Source: Mycolicibacterium goodii (GTDB lineage: Bacteria; Actinomycetota; Actinomycetes; Mycobacteriales; Mycobacteriaceae). Taken from it: 64,000 nucleotides of DNA. The position numbers were made by a program, and so were the translations under genes. Numbering within the stretch: position 1 is the stretch's first letter; each line of letters begins with the position of its first letter. The DNA lies in assembly GCF_001187505.1 (NCBI RefSeq), contig NZ_CP012150.1, positions 2,232,001 through 2,296,000 of the forward strand. The letters are read 5' to 3'. The notes under the pieces were generated by a model, which saw only the letters and a list, made by a program, of their open reading frames with translations, made no database searches and was not told the origin of the DNA. This document shows, piece by piece, positions 26,828 to 38,997 of this stretch.

Positions 26828-27593
26828 CGCCGAAACCGAGTCCGCGCTGGTCTTCGACGACGTCAGCGTCGTGCGGGGCGGTCGGCTGATCTGGTCGGAG
26901 GGCACGTTCACGATCCCCTCCGGCGGCATCGTCGCGCTGATCGGTTCCAACGGTTCGGGGAAGTCGACGATGCTGCAGGTCATCCTGGGCCTGCTGCCGG
27001 TCGCGTCCGGTTCGGTGCGGGTGCTCGGCGGCAGACCGGGCGAGCACAACGATCAGATCGGATACGTGCCGCAGGATTACGTCGCGGGCGCAGGTGAGGC
27101 GATCCGCGCGCGCGACGCGGTCACCCTCGGGCTCACCGGTCACCGCTGGGGGATGCGGCGCACCACCGCCGAGGAGAAGGCCAGGGTCGACGAGGCCCTC
27201 GCGGCCGTCGAGGCCACCGACTTCGCGGACCGCCGCGTCTCACAGCTGTCCGGCGGCCAGCGTCAACGCATCGCACTGGCCAACGCGCTGGTGTCGCACC
27301 CCAGGATGCTGATCCTCGACGAGCCGCTGGCAGCCCTGGATCTGCGCAGCCAACACGAGATCGTGCACCTGCTGGCGCGGGTGAACTCCGAATTCGACGT
27401 CACCATCATCGTCGTCGCGCACGATCTCAACCCTCTGCTGAGCGTGCTCGACAGCGCCATCTATCTGCTCGACGGGCACGCCCACCACGCGGCCATGGAT
27501 GTCGTGAACGCCGACCTGCTCACCCACCTGTACGGCACCAGGGTGCAGGTCGCCAACACCCTGCAGGGCCAGATGTACATGAGGAGCGAGTGA
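26814..27593 (+). CDS. znuC: Zinc ABC transporter ATPase ZnuC
   Basis: A 259-residue ATPase with Walker A GSNGSGKSTM, Q-loop YVPQDYVA, signature LSGGQRQRIALANAL, Walker B MLILDEPLAALD and switch AHDLNPLL. The GTG at 26814 overlaps znuA by 14 bases. It ends at the znuB start, so the three genes form one unit. Confidence 0.9.
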   Translation: MSSHSAETESALVFDDVSVVRGGRLIWSEGTFTIPSGGIVALIGSNGSGKSTMLQVILGLLPVASGSVRVLGGRPGEHNDQIGYVPQDYVAGAGEAIRARDAVTLGLTGHRWGMRRTTAEEKARVDEALAAVEATDFADRRVSQLSGGQRQRIALANALVSHPRMLILDEPLAALDLRSQHEIVHLLARVNSEFDVTIIVVAHDLNPLLSVLDSAIYLLDGHAHHAAMDVVNADLLTHLYGTRVQVANTLQGQMYMRSE

Positions 27594-28465
27594 TGCCGCC
27601 GGGCGACCTGGCGCAGACGTACCTGGCGATCGGCTATCAGCACAACTGGGTGCACATCCTCGGATCGGCGTTCATGCGCAACGCGCTGATCGGCGGCACC
27701 CTGGTGGCGCTCGCGGCCGGGCTGATCGGCTACTTCATCATCGTGCGCAACACCGCATTCGCCGCGCACGCGCTCGCGCACATCGGCCTTCCCGGCGCCA
27801 CCGGCGCCGCGCTGCTCGGGCTGCCCGCGGTGCTCGGCCTCGGCGTGTTCTGCGTGGCGGGTGCCGTGGTCATCGGGGCGCTGGGCAAGCAGGCACACGA
27901 CCGGGAGGTCGCGACCGGCACGGTCCTGGCACTGGCGACGGGGTTCGGTTTGTTCTTCAACTCGCTGGCCACCAGGAACTCCTCGACGCTCACCAACGTG
28001 CTGTTCGGGAATCTGCTGGCGATCACACACGATCAGTTGCTGACGTTCACGGCGCTGCTGCTCGTGTTGGCCGCCGCGATCGTATTCATCTACCGCCCAC
28101 TGCTGTTCGCGTCGGTCAACGCTCAGGTGGCCGAGGCCAAGGGCGTCCCGGTGCGAACATTGTCGGTGGTGTTCATGGTGCTGCTGGGTGTCGCGGTCAC
28201 GATGGCCGTGCAGGCGGTCGGCACGCTGCTGCTGTTCGCGCTCGTGGTGACCCCGGCCGCGACGGCGATCACCCTCACGGCCCAACCCCGGCTGGCGATG
28301 GCGATCTCGACCGTGATCAGTCTGTTGTCGGTGTGGGCGGGTCTGACGCTCTCGGCGGTGTTCAACCTGCCGCCGAGTTTCGTGATCGTGACGATCGCGT
28401 GCGTGGTCTGGCTCGTGGTGTGGGCGGCCAACCGTGCCAGACGCTCAGCGGTGACGCGCCCGTAA
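27593..28465 (+). CDS. znuB: Zinc ABC transporter permease ZnuB
   Basis: A 290-residue ABC-3 permease, about eight membrane segments, with YFIIVRNTAFAAHALAHIGLPG and a VGTLLLFALVVTPAATA segment. The ATG at 27593 shares one base with the znuC stop; a GTG one codon earlier is also possible. Second zinc importer of the island beside the Azt system. Confidence 0.9.
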   Translation: MPPGDLAQTYLAIGYQHNWVHILGSAFMRNALIGGTLVALAAGLIGYFIIVRNTAFAAHALAHIGLPGATGAALLGLPAVLGLGVFCVAGAVVIGALGKQAHDREVATGTVLALATGFGLFFNSLATRNSSTLTNVLFGNLLAITHDQLLTFTALLLVLAAAIVFIYRPLLFASVNAQVAEAKGVPVRTLSVVFMVLLGVAVTMAVQAVGTLLLFALVVTPAATAITLTAQPRLAMAISTVISLLSVWAGLTLSAVFNLPPSFVIVTIACVVWLVVWAANRARRSAVTRP

Positions 28466-28513
28466 ACCCCTCGGTCACGGGTGCGGGCGTGTCATCTACT
28501 ACCCTCAGAGGGC

Positions 28514-29614
28514 ATGCCCCGGAGTCCACACCCGCCCCGGCGGGCTACGCTGGCCTCTTTGGCGGCCGAGTTGAAGGTTTCCCGCACCACGATCTCCAAC
28601 GCGTACAACCGTCCCGATCAGTTGTCGGCGGATCTGCGCGAGCGCATCTTCGACGCGGCCAAGCGACTCGGATATCCGGGTCCGGATCCGGTGGCACGGT
28701 CGTTGCGCACCCGCAAGGCCGGTGCGGTCGGCCTCATGATCACCGAACCGCTCAATTATTCGTTCAGCGATCCGGCGGCGCTGGATTTCGTTGCCGGCCT
28801 TGCCGAATCGTGTGAGGAGGCCGGGCAGGGCCTGCTGCTGGTGGCCGTCGGCCCCAACCGCACGTTCGAAGAGGGGTCGAATTCGGTGCTGTCGGCCGGT
28901 GTCGACGGGTTCGTGGTGTATTCGGCCTCCGACGACGATCCGTATCTTCCGGTGCTGCAGCAGCGTCAGCTTCCGATGGTGGTGGTCGACCAACCGAAGG
29001 ATGTGCCCGCGGTCTCGCGCATCGGCATCGACGATCGCGGGGCCATGCGCGAACTCGCCGAGTACGTTTTGGAACTCGGTCACCGCGACATCGGCCTGCT
29101 CACCATGCGGCTGGGACGCGACTGGCCCCACGGCGATCCGCGTCCGGCGCTCGCCGACCCGGACCGGGTGCTCTCACCGCACTTCCACGTGCAACGCGAA
29201 CGCATCCACGGCGTGTACGACGCGATGTCCGCGGCAGGCCTTGACCCGTCGTCGTTGACCGTCGTCGAAAGCTATGAGCACCTGCCGACGTCCGGAGGTG
29301 CGGCCGCCGAGGTGGCCCTGGAGGTCAATCCGCGTATCACGGCGCTGATGTGCACGGCCGATGTGCTTGCCCTGTCGGCGATGGATCATCTGCGCTCCCG
29401 CGGCATCTACGTGCCAGGGCACATGACCGTGACGGGTTTCGACGGCGTGCCGGACGCGTTGCGCCGCGGGTTGACCACCGTGAAGCAGCCCAGTATGGAA
29501 AAGGGCCGTCGCGCAGGGCATCTGCTGCACAATCCACCCGGATCGGGCCTTCCGGTGATCGACGTGCTGCGGACCGAGGTGGTGCGGGGTCGCACCTCAG
29601 GCCCGCCGGCGTGA
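28514..29614 (+). CDS. LacI-family transcriptional regulator
   Basis: A 366-residue regulator with an N-terminal helix-turn-helix (TLASLAAELKVSRTTISNAYNRP) and a periplasmic-binding-like effector domain (GADGF-type core GVDGFVVYSASDDDPYL, VTGFDGVPDALRRGLTTVKQP). It matches Rv3575c in place, next to kstR. The ligand is unknown. The ATG at 28514 is chosen over 28481. Its TGA abuts the otsB stop (TGATCA), with no spacer. Confidence 0.87.
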   Translation: MPRSPHPPRRATLASLAAELKVSRTTISNAYNRPDQLSADLRERIFDAAKRLGYPGPDPVARSLRTRKAGAVGLMITEPLNYSFSDPAALDFVAGLAESCEEAGQGLLLVAVGPNRTFEEGSNSVLSAGVDGFVVYSASDDDPYLPVLQQRQLPMVVVDQPKDVPAVSRIGIDDRGAMRELAEYVLELGHRDIGLLTMRLGRDWPHGDPRPALADPDRVLSPHFHVQRERIHGVYDAMSAAGLDPSSLTVVESYEHLPTSGGAAAEVALEVNPRITALMCTADVLALSAMDHLRSRGIYVPGHMTVTGFDGVPDALRRGLTTVKQPSMEKGRRAGHLLHNPPGSGLPVIDVLRTEVVRGRTSGPPA

Positions 29615-30364
29615 TCAGCCGCCGCGGCGCGCGGCGAGCAGGTGATCCAGCGCTGCGGCAACGTCTTCCGGCGCATCGACGCGATACCGCGCGAGGCTGT
29701 CTCCCGGTCCGACCTTGACGCCGACGTCGTCGCCGCGCAATCTGGCGAACGCCTTCTCGTCGGTGACGTCGTCGCCGAAAAACACCACAGCCGTTGCGTT
29801 TTCGGTTTGGCGCAGGATGTCGACCGCCTCACCCTTGTCGGTCTGGATCACCGCGAATTCGAGCACGGCCTTGCCCTCGGTGAGCTGAGCGTCCCACCCC
29901 GCGGCGGCCGTGCGCGCCGCGGCCAGTGCTGCGGCGCCGTCCTCGGGTGAGGCGTTACGCACATGCAGCGCAACGCTCGCCGGTTTGGTCTCCACCGTGA
30001 CCCCGGGCCGGCCCGCCGCGATCGTGTTGAGCTCATCGGTGATCCGCTGCAGCAGCGCGGTGTCGATGTCGTGGCCGAAACCGGAGGTGAACTCCGCGCC
30101 GTGGCTGCCCACCAGGTGCACCGCCTCCGGTAGCCCGGACAGCGCCCGCAACACTTCCAGGGCGCGCCCGGAGATCAACGCCGACGCGGTCTGCGGCAGT
30201 GCGGCGAGCGCTGTGAGCGCATCGGCCGCGGCGGACAACGGCCGCGCATCGGCGGGGTTGTTCACGATCGGCGCGAGGGTGCCGTCGAAATCGGAGGTGA
30301 CCAGCAGGCGCGGGGTGGCAGCGACCGAGGTGAGCGCCCGCTGCAGATCGGCCGAAAGACTCAC
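29615..30364 (-). CDS. otsB: Trehalose-6-phosphate phosphatase
   Basis: A 249-residue HAD phosphatase that removes phosphate from trehalose 6-phosphate. HAD motifs are visible: DFDGTLAP (I, nucleophile first Asp), ISGR (II), Lys in KGEAVDIL (III) and FFGDDVTDEKAF (IV). The length is that of the compact OtsB form, without the N-terminal extension of M. tuberculosis OtsB2. From memory this is the functional OtsB2 (MSMEG_6043). It lies three bases beyond the kstR stop. Confidence 0.92.
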   Translation of the reverse strand: MSLSADLQRALTSVAATPRLLVTSDFDGTLAPIVNNPADARPLSAAADALTALAALPQTASALISGRALEVLRALSGLPEAVHLVGSHGAEFTSGFGHDIDTALLQRITDELNTIAAGRPGVTVETKPASVALHVRNASPEDGAAALAAARTAAAGWDAQLTEGKAVLEFAVIQTDKGEAVDILRQTENATAVVFFGDDVTDEKAFARLRGDDVGVKVGPGDSLARYRVDAPEDVAAALDHLLAARRGG

Positions 30365-30367
30365 CCG

Positions 30368-31048
30368 CTAGATCTTAGGTTGCTCCTCGGTGCCGATCAG
30401 CAGCCGCACGGCCAGGTCCAGGCGCTTGGCCACGTCGGTCGCCGAGGCGCGCCGGGTGAGCCAGGCCAGCAGGTTCGACAGCCACACGTCCGAGATGACG
30501 CGGGCGATGTGGTACTGGTCCTCGGTGGGTTCGCCGTCGCTCATGGCGCGCGCGAACATCGAATCCATGAGCTTGCCGACGTGATCCACCTCGCCGGCGG
30601 CTGAGGCGTCGGCGAACACGAACGCGCGCGTCATGGCCTCGGTGAGCAGGGGATTGCGCTGCATGGCCCGGTTGAGCTTGCCGACCATGAAGTTCAGCCG
30701 CTGGTAGGGCGTGCCGCCGGCCAGCGAGGCCCGGTCGGTCTTGGCGTCGATGCGTTCGAACTCGCGTCCCAGCGCGGAGACCAGCAGGTGCACCTTGGAC
30801 GGGAAGTAGCGGTACAGGGTGCCGACGGCGACGTCGGCGCGTTCGGCCACGGCCCGCATCTGCACGGCCTCGTAGCCGCCCTTGGAGGCGATGGCAAGGG
30901 TTGCGTCGAGGATGCGCTTACGCCGTTCACGCTGAGCTTCCGAGCCCAGTTCGGACTCGGAGAGAACCGCCACGTTGGTCACCTCACGTGGTCGTGAGTC
31001 CGACCCGGACGACGGCTCGGGCCGTGTTGACTGTGGGTTTCCGGCCAT
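30368..31048 (-). CDS. kstR: TetR-family cholesterol catabolism repressor KstR
   Basis: Represses the large cholesterol-degradation regulon and is released by 3-oxo-cholestenoyl-CoA-type inducers. The 226-residue frame has the TetR helix-turn-helix (MRAVAERADVAVGTLYRYFPS) and a ligand domain almost identical to M. tuberculosis KstR (RNPLLTEAMTRAFVFADASA). The ATG at 31048 has a strong GAAGGAG site; a GTG at 30973 would give the 199-residue-type form starting with AVLSESELGSEA, known in M. tuberculosis. A KstR box lies upstream, so it is autoregulated. Confidence 0.94.
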   Translation of the reverse strand: MAGNPQSTRPEPSSGSDSRPREVTNVAVLSESELGSEAQRERRKRILDATLAIASKGGYEAVQMRAVAERADVAVGTLYRYFPSKVHLLVSALGREFERIDAKTDRASLAGGTPYQRLNFMVGKLNRAMQRNPLLTEAMTRAFVFADASAAGEVDHVGKLMDSMFARAMSDGEPTEDQYHIARVISDVWLSNLLAWLTRRASATDVAKRLDLAVRLLIGTEEQPKI

Positions 31049-31188
31049 GGGACGGGCGGCTCCTTCTCGATGCGTAGCTTAACGAAAACGATAAGCGCGC
31101 AGCTCTCATTCCTACGTCTCCGGGCTGGGGAACGGCGATGTACTCAGCCTGGCTGCGGGTCGACTTGACGGTCGAACACTGTCACTAT

Positions 31189-31202
31189 TAGAACACGTTC
31201 TA
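31189..31202. promoter_or_regulatory. KstR operator between kstR and fadE34
   Basis: TAGAACACGTTCTA is a perfect 14-bp inverted repeat and fits the KstR motif TnnAACnnGTTnnA exactly. It lies 43 bases before the fadE34 GTG and in the divergent kstR promoter. Confidence 0.92.
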
Positions 31203-31244
31203 GTGAGAAGCACGGACTTCTCGCACTACGGCTAGGAGTTGACT

Positions 31245-33413
31245 GTGTCACTGTTGTCGTCGGGGGCGGGCACCTCCGAGGAGTTCGCCGCCCGCGATAT
31301 GGTCCGCGGCTGGGCATCGGCGTCCGGTGCGGTCGCGGCCGTTCGGGACTGCGAGACCGACCCGCAGGCGTGGCGGGCGGCCTACCGCGGTTTCGCCGAT
31401 CTGGGCATCTTCGGTGTCGCGGTCCCCGAGGAGCGCGGCGGTGCGGGCAGCACCGTCGTCGACCTGTGCGCCATGATCGACGAGGCGGCCGCCGCCCTGG
31501 TGCCGGGACCGGTGGTCGCCACGGCGCTCGCGACGCTGATCGTCACCGACACCGACCTGTTGGCGGCCCTGATGTCGGGTGAGCGCACGGCCGGTGCCGC
31601 GCTGACCGCCGAGGTCACCGTTGCCGACGGGCGTGCTTGTGGGACGGCCGATTTCGTGCTCGGCGCCGATGCCGGCGGGGTGTTGCTGCTGCCCGCGGGG
31701 GATGACGTGGTGCTGATCGACGCGGCAGCCGACGGCGTGACCGTCGAACCGCTCACCGCCACCGACTTCTCGATCCCGCTGGCCCGTATCGAACTGGACT
31801 CCGCACCGGCCGAGGTGCTGCCGGTGTCGCGGCAGCGCTTCTTCGACCTCGCCGCCACCCTGCTGGCGGCCGAGGCGGCCGGGTTGGCACGGTGGACGCT
31901 GAACACCGCCACCGAGTACGCGAAGGTGCGCGAACAGTTCGGCAAGCCGATCGGCAGTTTCCAGGCGATCAAGCACATGTGCGCCGAGATGCTGCTGCGC
32001 TCCGAGCAGATCGCGGTCGCGACGGCCGACGCCGCGCGAGCCGTCGCCGAATCCGACACGTCCGATTCACCGGCCCATTCTTCGGCCCATTCGCCGGCCC
32101 AGTTGTCGATCGCGGCCGCGGTGGCCGTCGCCACCGGCATCGACGCGGCCAAGGCCAACACCAAGGACTGCATCCAGGTGCTCGGCGGGATCGGCATCAC
32201 CTGGGAGCACGATGCGCATCTGTACCTGCGGCGCGCCTTCGGCATCGCGCACTTCCTGGGCGGCAGCCGCCGCTGGGTGCGTCGCGTCGCGGCGTTGACG
32301 CAACAGGGCACCCGTCGCGACATCCAGATCGATCTGGAGTCGGTGGCCGATCTGCGACCGGAGATCGGCGCCGCGGTGGCCGAGGTCGCCGCGCTGCCCG
32401 AGGAGAAGCGTCAGGTCGCGCTGGCCGAGTCGGGCCTGCTGGCACCGCACTGGCCGAAGCCGTACGGCCGCAACGCATCGCCCGCCGAGCAGTTGCTCAT
32501 CGATCAGGAACTCGCGGCGGCCGAGGTGGAACGGCCCGATCTGGTGATCGGGTGGTGGGCCGTGCCGACGATCCTCGAACACGGCAGCCCCGAGCAGATC
32601 GAGCGGTTCGTGCCGGCCACATTGCGCGGTGACCTGTTCTGGTGCCAGCTGTTCTCCGAGCCGGGAGCGGGTTCGGATCTCGCGGCGCTGCGCACGAAAG
32701 CCGTTCGCGCCGAAGGCCCCAACGGCGAGCCTGGTTGGAAGCTCACCGGGCAGAAGGTGTGGACCTCGGCGGCCCAGAAGGCGCACTGGGGGGTGTGCCT
32801 GGCCAGGACGGACCCGAGCGCTCCGAAACACAAGGGCATCACCTACTTCCTGGTGGACATGACCTCGCCCGGCATCGTGATCCGCCCGCTGCGCGAGATC
32901 ACCGGCGACGAACTGTTCAACGAGGTGTTCTTCGACGACGTCTTCGTGCCCGACACCATGGTCGTCGGCACGGTCAACGACGGGTGGCGCCTGGCGCGCA
33001 CCACGCTGGCCAACGAACGCGTGGCGATGGCCGGTGGTACCGCGCTGGGCAATCCCATGGAGGAGGTGCTGCGGGCGGTGGCCGCGCAGCCCGAGGTCGA
33101 TCCGGCCGACCTGGACCGGTTGGGCGCGCTGATCGTCATGGCCCAGGTGGGCTCGCTGCTGGATCAGCGGATCGCGCAGCTCGCGGTCGGCGGGCAGGAC
33201 CCCGGCGCGCAGGCCAGCGCACGCAAGCTGATCGGGGTGCGCTACCGGCAGGCGCTGGCCGAGTTCCACATGGAGCTGTCTCCCGGTGGCGGCGCCGTGT
33301 GCAACCGCGAGGTGCACACGTTCCTCAACACCCGCTGCCTGACCATCGCGGGCGGCACCGAGCAGATCCTGCTGACGCTGGCCGGGGAGCGGTTGCTCGG
33401 CCTGCCGCGCTGA
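31245..33413 (+). CDS. fadE34: Fused acyl-CoA dehydrogenase FadE34 (ChsE3)
   Basis: A 722-residue acyl-CoA dehydrogenase made of two ACAD halves. The first half (about 1-360) ends with FGKPIGSFQAIKHMCAEM and LGGIGITWEHDAHLYLRR, like small beta-type FadE proteins; the second half has LFSEPGAGSDLAALRTKA and IAGGTEQILL, like alpha-type. FadE34 dehydrogenates C24-oyl CoA esters in sterol/bile-acid side-chain beta-oxidation. GTG at 31245 is preferred to TTG 31239 because AGGAG (31234-31238) is then correctly spaced. A 12-bp unit repeated three times (32067-32102) encodes a Pro/Ala/His/Ser linker. Confidence 0.9.
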   Translation: MSLLSSGAGTSEEFAARDMVRGWASASGAVAAVRDCETDPQAWRAAYRGFADLGIFGVAVPEERGGAGSTVVDLCAMIDEAAAALVPGPVVATALATLIVTDTDLLAALMSGERTAGAALTAEVTVADGRACGTADFVLGADAGGVLLLPAGDDVVLIDAAADGVTVEPLTATDFSIPLARIELDSAPAEVLPVSRQRFFDLAATLLAAEAAGLARWTLNTATEYAKVREQFGKPIGSFQAIKHMCAEMLLRSEQIAVATADAARAVAESDTSDSPAHSSAHSPAQLSIAAAVAVATGIDAAKANTKDCIQVLGGIGITWEHDAHLYLRRAFGIAHFLGGSRRWVRRVAALTQQGTRRDIQIDLESVADLRPEIGAAVAEVAALPEEKRQVALAESGLLAPHWPKPYGRNASPAEQLLIDQELAAAEVERPDLVIGWWAVPTILEHGSPEQIERFVPATLRGDLFWCQLFSEPGAGSDLAALRTKAVRAEGPNGEPGWKLTGQKVWTSAAQKAHWGVCLARTDPSAPKHKGITYFLVDMTSPGIVIRPLREITGDELFNEVFFDDVFVPDTMVVGTVNDGWRLARTTLANERVAMAGGTALGNPMEEVLRAVAAQPEVDPADLDRLGALIVMAQVGSLLDQRIAQLAVGGQDPGAQASARKLIGVRYRQALAEFHMELSPGGGAVCNREVHTFLNTRCLTIAGGTEQILLTLAGERLLGLPR

Positions 33414-33443
33414 CTTCGCCGCGCCCAGCGTGGGCGGCTCTGA

Positions 33444-34049
33444 TCAGCTGAACTTCGTCTGGGCGCAAGCGGGCGGCGTCGTGACGTTGGACCCGCCGCG
33501 CACCACCTGGATCACCGAGCACGCGATGAACGTCGCCTCGGTGTTCGGGTGTCCGCGGTACCAGTCGATGGGTGTGGAATCGCCGTCGACGGTGAACCGT
33601 TCGATCGGGCCACCGCCGAAGTAGGTCACCGAGATCTCGACCGTGTTGAGCGACTTCTTCAGGGCCGACAGCACGTTGTCGTGATTGGCGCCCTTGTTCT
33701 CCCTTGGCATGCCCGCGGGGGCGCTGTAGAAGGCCTCCTGCCACACCGTACGGTCCGAGCTGCGCAGGGTGATGGTCTGCCGGGCCCAGGTGTCGCCGGG
33801 GAATCCGGTGGGGACACCGCCCGCGAGCAGGTTCGCCGTGGTCTTGAACGTGCACCGGCTGTCGGCGAGCGTGCAGTTGGCGTCGACGTGCATCTCCACG
33901 GTGTTGACCGGATCCAGGGGTACCGAGGTCTGCCCCGAATCGGAGGCGGCCGACGCCGGTGCGGTCAGCGTCGCCGCGGTCACCAGTGCTGCGCCTGCAC
34001 CGGCCGCGAGGCGGTACATCCCGGTCTGAACCCGCATAGTCATCGTCAC
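33444..34049 (-). CDS. Secreted protein of unknown function (Rv3572-like)
   Basis: A 201-residue protein with a cleavable signal peptide (cleavage about TAPASA, residue 34) and a mature beta-rich domain with four cysteines (two in CTLADSRC), likely disulfide-bonded. Equivalent in place to Rv3572 between fadE34 and kshB. The GTG at 34049 has GAGAGG upstream; ATG codons follow two and four codons later. Function unknown; its gene order suggests, but does not show, a link to sterol use. Confidence 0.7.
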   Translation of the reverse strand: MTMTMRVQTGMYRLAAGAGAALVTAATLTAPASAASDSGQTSVPLDPVNTVEMHVDANCTLADSRCTFKTTANLLAGGVPTGFPGDTWARQTITLRSSDRTVWQEAFYSAPAGMPRENKGANHDNVLSALKKSLNTVEISVTYFGGGPIERFTVDGDSTPIDWYRGHPNTEATFIACSVIQVVRGGSNVTTPPACAQTKFS

Positions 34050-34064
34050 GAAACTAGCCTCTCG

Positions 34065-35126
34065 CTATTCGTCGTAGGTGACTTCGACGGAATCGGACAC
34101 CGGTGTCGCCTGGCAGCCGAGGATCAGACCCTCTTGTAGATCCGACGGTTCGAGTACGTCATTGACCTCCATGTGGACCTCACCGGACTTCTTGAGCACC
34201 GCGCATGCGCCGCAGTGCCCTTCGCGGCACGAGAACGGTGCGTCGAGGCCCCTGTCCAGGAGCACGTCGAGCAGCTTGGCCGAACGGGGCCAACGGATTT
34301 CGTGGGTTGTCCCGTCGAGGGTCACCACGGCGGTGGCCGGGGGTTGGTCGGTGTCGTCGTCCTCGGGGATCACGACGGCGGCGAACGGATCGGAATCCAG
34401 CGACTTGAACACCTCGATGTGGACGCGGTCGTCCGGGGTGCCTGCGGCGCGCAGCGCCTCCTGGGCCGCTGTCATGAACGGCCCGGGCCCGCAGATGAAC
34501 GCCTCACGCCCGGCGAACGGCCGGGCCAGCGCGGTCAGCGCGGCCGCGGTGGGCAGGCCCTGCACGGATTCCAGCCAGTGCACGACCGTGAGCCGGTCGG
34601 AGTACTTGGCGGCCAGTTCACGCAGCGCCCCGGCGAAGATCACGGAGTTCTCGTCACGGTTGGCGTACACCAACACGATGTTGCCGGTGCCTTCGGCGAG
34701 CGCGGACTTGCAGATCGCCATCATCGGCGTGATACCGCTGCCCGCGGCCAGCAGCAGGAAGTCGGTGTCGAGGTCTTTCGGCACGAACGTGCCCGACGGC
34801 GCGAGCACGTGGATGCGCATACCGGCATGGGCGTTGTCGCACAGCCAGTTCGAGGCGTAGCCGTCGGCGGTGCGTTTGACGGTGACGGTGAGCCGGTCGT
34901 CGGTGGTGGGCGACGAGGACAGCGAGTAGCAGCGCGCCACCGAACCGGTGCGGTCGCTGGGGACCCGCAGCGTCAGGAACTGGCCGGGGGAGTACCGCAG
35001 CCGGTCTGCGGAGATCTCCGCGCCCTCGGGCACGGTGAACACCAGTGAGCGGGCATCGGAGGTCTCCTCGACGACCTCGGCCACCTGCAGTTCGAGCACG
35101 TGGCTGCCCAGTGGCTCATCAGTCAC
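34065..35126 (-). CDS. kshB: 3-ketosteroid 9-alpha-hydroxylase reductase KshB
   Basis: A 353-residue reductase that passes electrons from NADH to KshA, opening steroid ring B. Domains in order: FAD domain with RCYSLSSSP, NAD domain with LLLAAGSGITPMMAI and the FICGPGPFM motif, and a C-terminal plant-type [2Fe-2S] domain with CREGHCGACAVLKKSG and a distal Cys in ILGCQA. It is divergent from hsaA, with KstR boxes between. Confidence 0.93.
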   Translation of the reverse strand: MTDEPLGSHVLELQVAEVVEETSDARSLVFTVPEGAEISADRLRYSPGQFLTLRVPSDRTGSVARCYSLSSSPTTDDRLTVTVKRTADGYASNWLCDNAHAGMRIHVLAPSGTFVPKDLDTDFLLLAAGSGITPMMAICKSALAEGTGNIVLVYANRDENSVIFAGALRELAAKYSDRLTVVHWLESVQGLPTAAALTALARPFAGREAFICGPGPFMTAAQEALRAAGTPDDRVHIEVFKSLDSDPFAAVVIPEDDDTDQPPATAVVTLDGTTHEIRWPRSAKLLDVLLDRGLDAPFSCREGHCGACAVLKKSGEVHMEVNDVLEPSDLQEGLILGCQATPVSDSVEVTYDE

Positions 35127-35163
35127 GGGTGTGACCCTTCCTCTTCGTCAAACCGGCCAGAAT

Positions 35164-35177
35164 TAGAACAGGTTACA
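35164..35177. promoter_or_regulatory. KstR operator of kshB
   Basis: TAGAACAGGTTACA fits TnnAACnnGTTnnA exactly and lies 38 bases upstream of the kshB start. Confidence 0.87.
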
Positions 35178-35231
35178 AAACTACAGTTGCGCAGGTCCAG
35201 CCGATGTTTTGCAGCGCTACTCGACACAAAT

Positions 35232-35245
35232 CGTAACGTGTTCTA
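35232..35245. promoter_or_regulatory. KstR operator of hsaADCB
   Basis: CGTAACGTGTTCTA matches the KstR motif at all fixed positions but the first (C for T). It lies about 42 bases before the hsaA start, giving each divergent promoter its own site. Confidence 0.8.
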
Positions 35246-35286
35246 ATCTCTGTCTAGTTGTGGATCTCGATCCGGGAGGCAATTCA

Positions 35287-38818
<3,532 letters not shown>

Positions 38819-38843
38819 CCTCGGCCGAACCACCCGACACAAC

Positions 38844-38869
38844 CGGGCCCCTCCACGCGGAGGGGCCCG
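38844..38869 (+). terminator. Rho-independent-type terminator after hsaB
   Basis: CGGGCCCCTCC (38844-38854) pairs perfectly with GGAGGGGCCCG (38859-38869) around ACGC, then TTTG. Confidence 0.85.
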
Positions 38870-38910
38870 TTTGCCTGTGTGCCACGCGCAAACTTTTTCG
38901 GCCGCGTAAG

Positions 38911-38929
38911 TGAGGTTAGGCTAACCCAT
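38911..38929. promoter_or_regulatory. IdeR-type iron box 1
   Basis: TGAGGTTAGGCTAACCCAT agrees with the mycobacterial IdeR consensus TTAGGTTAGGCTAACCTAA at 16 of 19 positions, including the whole AGGTTAGGCTAACC core. It lies upstream of the GjpA-like gene. Confidence 0.75.
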
Positions 38930-38935
38930 TGATAT

Positions 38936-38954
38936 TTAGGGAAACCTAAGCTAA
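38936..38954. promoter_or_regulatory. IdeR-type iron box 2
   Basis: TTAGGGAAACCTAAGCTAA agrees with the IdeR consensus at 14 of 19 positions; it begins 25 bases after the first box. Tandem boxes are typical of strongly iron-controlled mycobacterial promoters. Confidence 0.5.
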
Positions 38955-38997
38955 TTTCTGGTTGTTCCTCAGTCAATTATCAGCTTCAGGAGATCAG

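Noticed and set aside
29612..29617. TGATCA shared by the lacI and otsB stops as a regulatory site
   Set aside because: It is simply two abutting stop codons of convergent genes.
31080..31096. GAAAACGATAAGC in the kstR leader as a Zur site
   Set aside because: Only one half resembles the zinc palindromes and no zinc gene is adjacent; probably part of the kstR promoter or chance.
33421..33438. CGCCCA-GCG-TGGGCG hairpin after fadE34 as terminator
   Set aside because: Six-base stem without a T-run is common by chance in this GC content; not supported enough to list.
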